Source: Streptomyces rishiriensis
GTDB lineage: Bacteria; Actinomycetota; Actinomycetes; Streptomycetales; Streptomycetaceae
Direction of reading: 5' to 3'
DNA length: 64,000 nucleotides
NCBI RefSeq assembly: GCF_030815485.1
Contig: NZ_JAUSWV010000002.1
Location: forward strand, 8,404,317 to 8,468,316
The position numbers and the translations under genes were made by a program. The notes beneath the pieces were generated by a model. The model saw only the letters and a list, made by a program, of their open reading frames with translations, was not told the DNA's origin and did not search any database. Positions 61,732 to 64,000 of this stretch are shown piece after piece. Positions within the stretch are counted from its first letter, which is position 1, and every line of letters starts with the position of its first letter.

Positions 61732-62340
61732 ATGGACGCAGCGACAGCCGGTCTAGTCGGAGCGCTCGGCGGCGCGATAGTCGGCGCGGGCGGCGCCTGG
61801 GGCGCGGCACGCATCGCCCTCGAAGGCGCCATGTACCAGGCGGACAAGCAGGCATCCAGTGCGTACGAACAATGGCTCCGGCAGGTCCGACGCGAGGTCT
61901 GCACCACCTTCCTCAATGAAGCTCGCGCCCTTGTCGACGGCATGGGGGACCTCGCGTTGCGCGCCTCCACCATCGACTCTTCTGTCACCGACGAGGAACG
62001 CCAGGGCTCCCGAGAACGGTTCAGCAGCGCGATTCTGCGGCTCGAAAAGAAGGCTCTGGACATGGCTTTGGAGTCGCCGCCCGACATGGGCGCCCTCGCC
62101 CGAGGTGCGGTGTGGCACATCAAGGAGCTGAACCGGGCGCTCGCCCGGACCGCTCATGGGAATGGGTTTGCGCAGGCGGCGAACGTGTACCAGCGACTCG
62201 ACGACCTGACCGAGAAGGCTGCCGCCCTTCTCCAGCAACCTGCCCCCGGCGGCCCGGCAGTGCGGCCCGGCCGTCTGCCGCCGAGCCGCCTCTTTCGCAG
62301 ACGACGCAGGGCTCTGGCCCCGCGGCCTGACGATGAGTGA
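61732..62340 (+). CDS. Hypothetical protein with N-terminal glycine-zipper helix
   Basis: 202 residues. The N-terminal membrane helix with a Gly-x3-Gly pattern (AGLVGALGGAIVGAGGAWGA) is followed by a long amphipathic helical domain (EVCTTFLNEARALVDGMGDL, KALDMALESPPDMGALARGA) and a basic C-terminus. A GGGGGG purine run precedes the ATG. It resembles small actinobacterial membrane-tethered helical proteins; no function is known. Confidence 0.65.
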   Translation: MDAATAGLVGALGGAIVGAGGAWGAARIALEGAMYQADKQASSAYEQWLRQVRREVCTTFLNEARALVDGMGDLALRASTIDSSVTDEERQGSRERFSSAILRLEKKALDMALESPPDMGALARGAVWHIKELNRALARTAHGNGFAQAANVYQRLDDLTEKAAALLQQPAPGGPAVRPGRLPPSRLFRRRRRALAPRPDDE

Positions 62341-62424
62341 GTCCTTCCCGCCCGGCGACGCGGGGGTGCTTCGTCCTGGTGGCGCGCTTGCCGCCCTCTG
62401 CGGGCCCGGCGGTGCGCGCGGGCG

Positions 62425-62453
62425 TTCCTGGAGCGGGTAGTCCGCTCCAGGAA
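62425..62453. terminator. Bidirectional terminator
   Basis: TTCCTGGAGCGG (62425-62436) and CCGCTCCAGGAA (62442-62453) form a perfect 12-bp stem with a 5-base loop between convergent genes. Confidence 0.75.
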
Positions 62454-62515
62454 GTTCGTGGCTCGCCGACGATCCACCGACGCCGCGTCCTGTTGTTCGA
62501 CTCGGCTGGATGGGC

Positions 62516-64000
62516 CTATCGGAAGGACCTCAGGCGCAGGCTGTTGGTGACGACGAACACTGAGGAGAAGGCCATCGCGGCGCCGGCGATCATGGGGTTG
62601 AGCAGGCCTGCGGCGGCGAGTGGCAGGGCGGCGACGTTGTAGCCGAAGGCCCAGAAGAGGTTGCCCTTGATGGTGGCGAGGGTCCTTCGGGAGAGGCGGA
62701 TCGCGTCCGCGGCCACCCGCAGGTCGCTGCGTACGAGGGTGAGGTCGCCCGCCTCGATCGCCGCGTCGGTGCCGGAGCCCATGGCCAGTCCGAGGTCGGC
62801 GGTGGCGAGGGCAGGCGCGTCGTTGACGCAGTCCCCGACCATCGCGACCGTACGGCCTTCTTGCTGCAGCCGTTTGACGACGGCCACTTTGTCCTTGGGG
62901 AGGACCTCTGCGATCACCTCGTCGATGCCGACGGCCCTGGCCACGGACTCGGCGACGAGCCGGTTGTCTCCGGTCAGCAGGACCGGCCGGAGCCCGAGCC
63001 GGCGCAGTTCGGCCACTGCCTCGGCGCTGGTCTCCTTGATCGCGTCGGCGACGGTGAGGACACCGCGCGCCTCGCCGTCCCAGGCGACGGCAACCGCGGT
63101 ACGCCCCTCTGCCTCCGCCGCGGCCTTGGCCTCGGCAAGGTCGTAGGGCAGCTCGATGGCCCACTCCTGCAGAAGCCTCTCGCGGCCGACCAGTACCGCG
63201 TGCCCGTCGATGACGCCCTGGACGCCGAGGCCGGCGATGTTCTCGAAGCTCTCCGGCACGGGCACACTGCCGGTCTGCTGGGCGGCGCCGACGGCGATGG
63301 CCCGGGCGATGGGGTGTTCCGAGGCGTGCTCCAACGCGCCTGCCAGTCGCAGCAGTTCGCTCTTGTCGACGCCGGGTGCGGTGAAGACGTCCTGGAGTTG
63401 CATGCGGCCCGTGGTCACGGTGCCGGTCTTGTCGAGGACGACGGTGTCGACGCGGCGGGTGGACTCCAGGACCTCGGGTCCCTTGATGAGGATGCCGAGC
63501 TGGGCGCCGCGGCCGGTGCCGACCATGAGGGCGGTGGGGGTGGCCAGGCCGAGCGCGCAGGGGCAGGCGATGATCAGCACGGCCACGGCGGCCGTGAAGG
63601 CAGCGGCCACGTCACCCGTGACGCCGAGCCAGGTGCCGAGAGTGGCCGCGGCGATCAGCAGGACGACCGGCACGAAGATCCCGGAGATGCGGTCGGCGAG
63701 CCGCTGCACCTCGGCCTTGCCGTTCTGCGCGTCCTCCACCAGCTTGTTGGTCGGGCCCTTGACGTCGGCGTCCTTGACGTAGCTGTTGCCGAACACCGAC
63801 AGGTTGTAGTCGCCGGTGGTGGGGACGGAGACGGGGAAGGAGATCACCGTGGTCGAGTCGGTGCGCAGGCCTCCGACGTCCTTGTTGCCCGAGGTGGCGT
63901 GCTTGCCGACGTTGCCGGTCGTGCCTTCGGTGTTGATGTTGTAGCCGCTGCCGCTGTCGCGCCGGGTGTCAGTGCCGCCACCGCTGCCGCTGCCGTTGCT
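62516..64000 (-). CDS. copA: Truncated copper P-type ATPase fused to part of a secreted protein; runs off the window
   Basis: From about 63750 down to the stop, this is the C-terminal two thirds of a P1B copper ATPase: membrane CPC (IIACPCALGLATP), phosphorylated Asp in VVLDKTGTVTTGRM, SEHPIARAI and the final helices. The metal-binding domains, first helices and A-domain are absent. Instead the same frame continues upstream to the window edge as STTVISFPVSVPTTGDYNLS and NVGKHATSGNKDVGGLRTDS, a carbohydrate-binding-module-like region of a secreted enzyme. The hinge motif reads GDCVND instead of GDGVND. It is unlikely to transport copper; an assembly join is possible. Confidence 0.7.
   Translation of the reverse strand, partial: SNGSGSGGGTDTRRDSGSGYNINTEGTTGNVGKHATSGNKDVGGLRTDSTTVISFPVSVPTTGDYNLSVFGNSYVKDADVKGPTNKLVEDAQNGKAEVQRLADRISGIFVPVVLLIAAATLGTWLGVTGDVAAAFTAAVAVLIIACPCALGLATPTALMVGTGRGAQLGILIKGPEVLESTRRVDTVVLDKTGTVTTGRMQLQDVFTAPGVDKSELLRLAGALEHASEHPIARAIAVGAAQQTGSVPVPESFENIAGLGVQGVIDGHAVLVGRERLLQEWAIELPYDLAEAKAAAEAEGRTAVAVAWDGEARGVLTVADAIKETSAEAVAELRRLGLRPVLLTGDNRLVAESVARAVGIDEVIAEVLPKDKVAVVKRLQQEGRTVAMVGDCVNDAPALATADLGLAMGSGTDAAIEAGDLTLVRSDLRVAADAIRLSRRTLATIKGNLFWAFGYNVAALPLAAAGLLNPMIAGAAMAFSSVFVVTNSLRLRSFR

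Noticed and set aside
1..64000. CRISPR arrays, rRNA and tRNA genes, attachment sites
   Set aside because: No regularly spaced direct repeats beyond the three operator iterons, no cloverleaf-like or rRNA-like sequence, and no tRNA-end duplication were found by reading.

Overview
The window is high-GC actinobacterial DNA. Third-position GC, GTG starts, twin-arginine or lipobox signal peptides, hairpin terminators without a U-tract, and families such as DUF5819, CU044_5270 and F420-dependent oxidoreductases point to Streptomyces or a close relative. The content is accessory: transport, catabolic operons each with a local regulator, secreted hydrolases, and many decayed transposase or recombinase fragments. 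This fits a chromosome arm. No rRNA, tRNA, CRISPR array or intact insertion sequence was seen.

Layout. 1-3454: a cut dihydrofolate-reductase-family gene, a DUF4246 protein with an iron/2-oxoglutarate-like motif, and a stress-type SDR. 3824-10210: a taurine/sulfonate region with ABC transporter tauC-tauA-tauB, a TauD dioxygenase, a second TauD homologue in which the iron-binding Asp is replaced by Gly, and an F420 LLM enzyme. Each of the two transcription units is preceded by a 25-codon Cys-containing leader peptide. 10553-15130: a small secreted protein, an alpha/beta hydrolase, and a DHA2 efflux pump with its TetR repressor and five palindromic operators. 15528-18425 (minus): a tightly coupled operon of an Ala-rich secreted peptide, a DUF5819 protein, an HTTM membrane protein and a serine hydrolase. 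It resembles the Bacillus sdp peptide-toxin maturation system in layout and is the strongest candidate for an undescribed system. 19065-28359: a secreted beta-lactamase-fold hydrolase, an SDR/MerR pair, and a large S8 subtilase with a LuxR-type regulator. 28671-32666: cytochrome bd oxidase, and an isochorismatase-like hydrolase with a MarR regulator and three 18-bp iterons.

33363-43765: a TSUP exporter, a TetR-controlled tautomerase/dehydrogenase operon, a GH76 mannanase, a membrane protein, and a MerR/carboxylesterase pair. 44355-50184: an orphan histidine kinase, a nuclease-fold protein, a frameshifted hydrolase, a toxin-antitoxin pair and a secreted lectin-like protein. 50786-59196: a fructan-utilisation locus. 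A LacI repressor, a sugar ABC transporter (binding protein, permease, ATPase), a PfkB kinase and a secreted GH32 enzyme share TGTCA-N4-TGACA operators. The GH32 enzyme carries one module inserted inside a copy of itself. 59831-62340: an ECF sigma factor with its anti-sigma-like partner, and a hypothetical protein. 62516-64000 (minus): the C-terminal two thirds of a copper P-type ATPase fused in frame to part of an unrelated secreted protein, which is either a recombination product or an assembly chimera.

How the genes work together. The tau region imports sulfonates and releases sulfite by oxygenation, probably under cysteine-sensing attenuation. The fructan locus cleaves levan or inulin outside the cell, imports the sugar and phosphorylates it. 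Most other units are small regulator-target pairs (TetR-MFS, MerR-SDR, MarR-hydrolase, TetR-tautomerase, MerR-esterase) whose operators can be read directly in the intergenic DNA.
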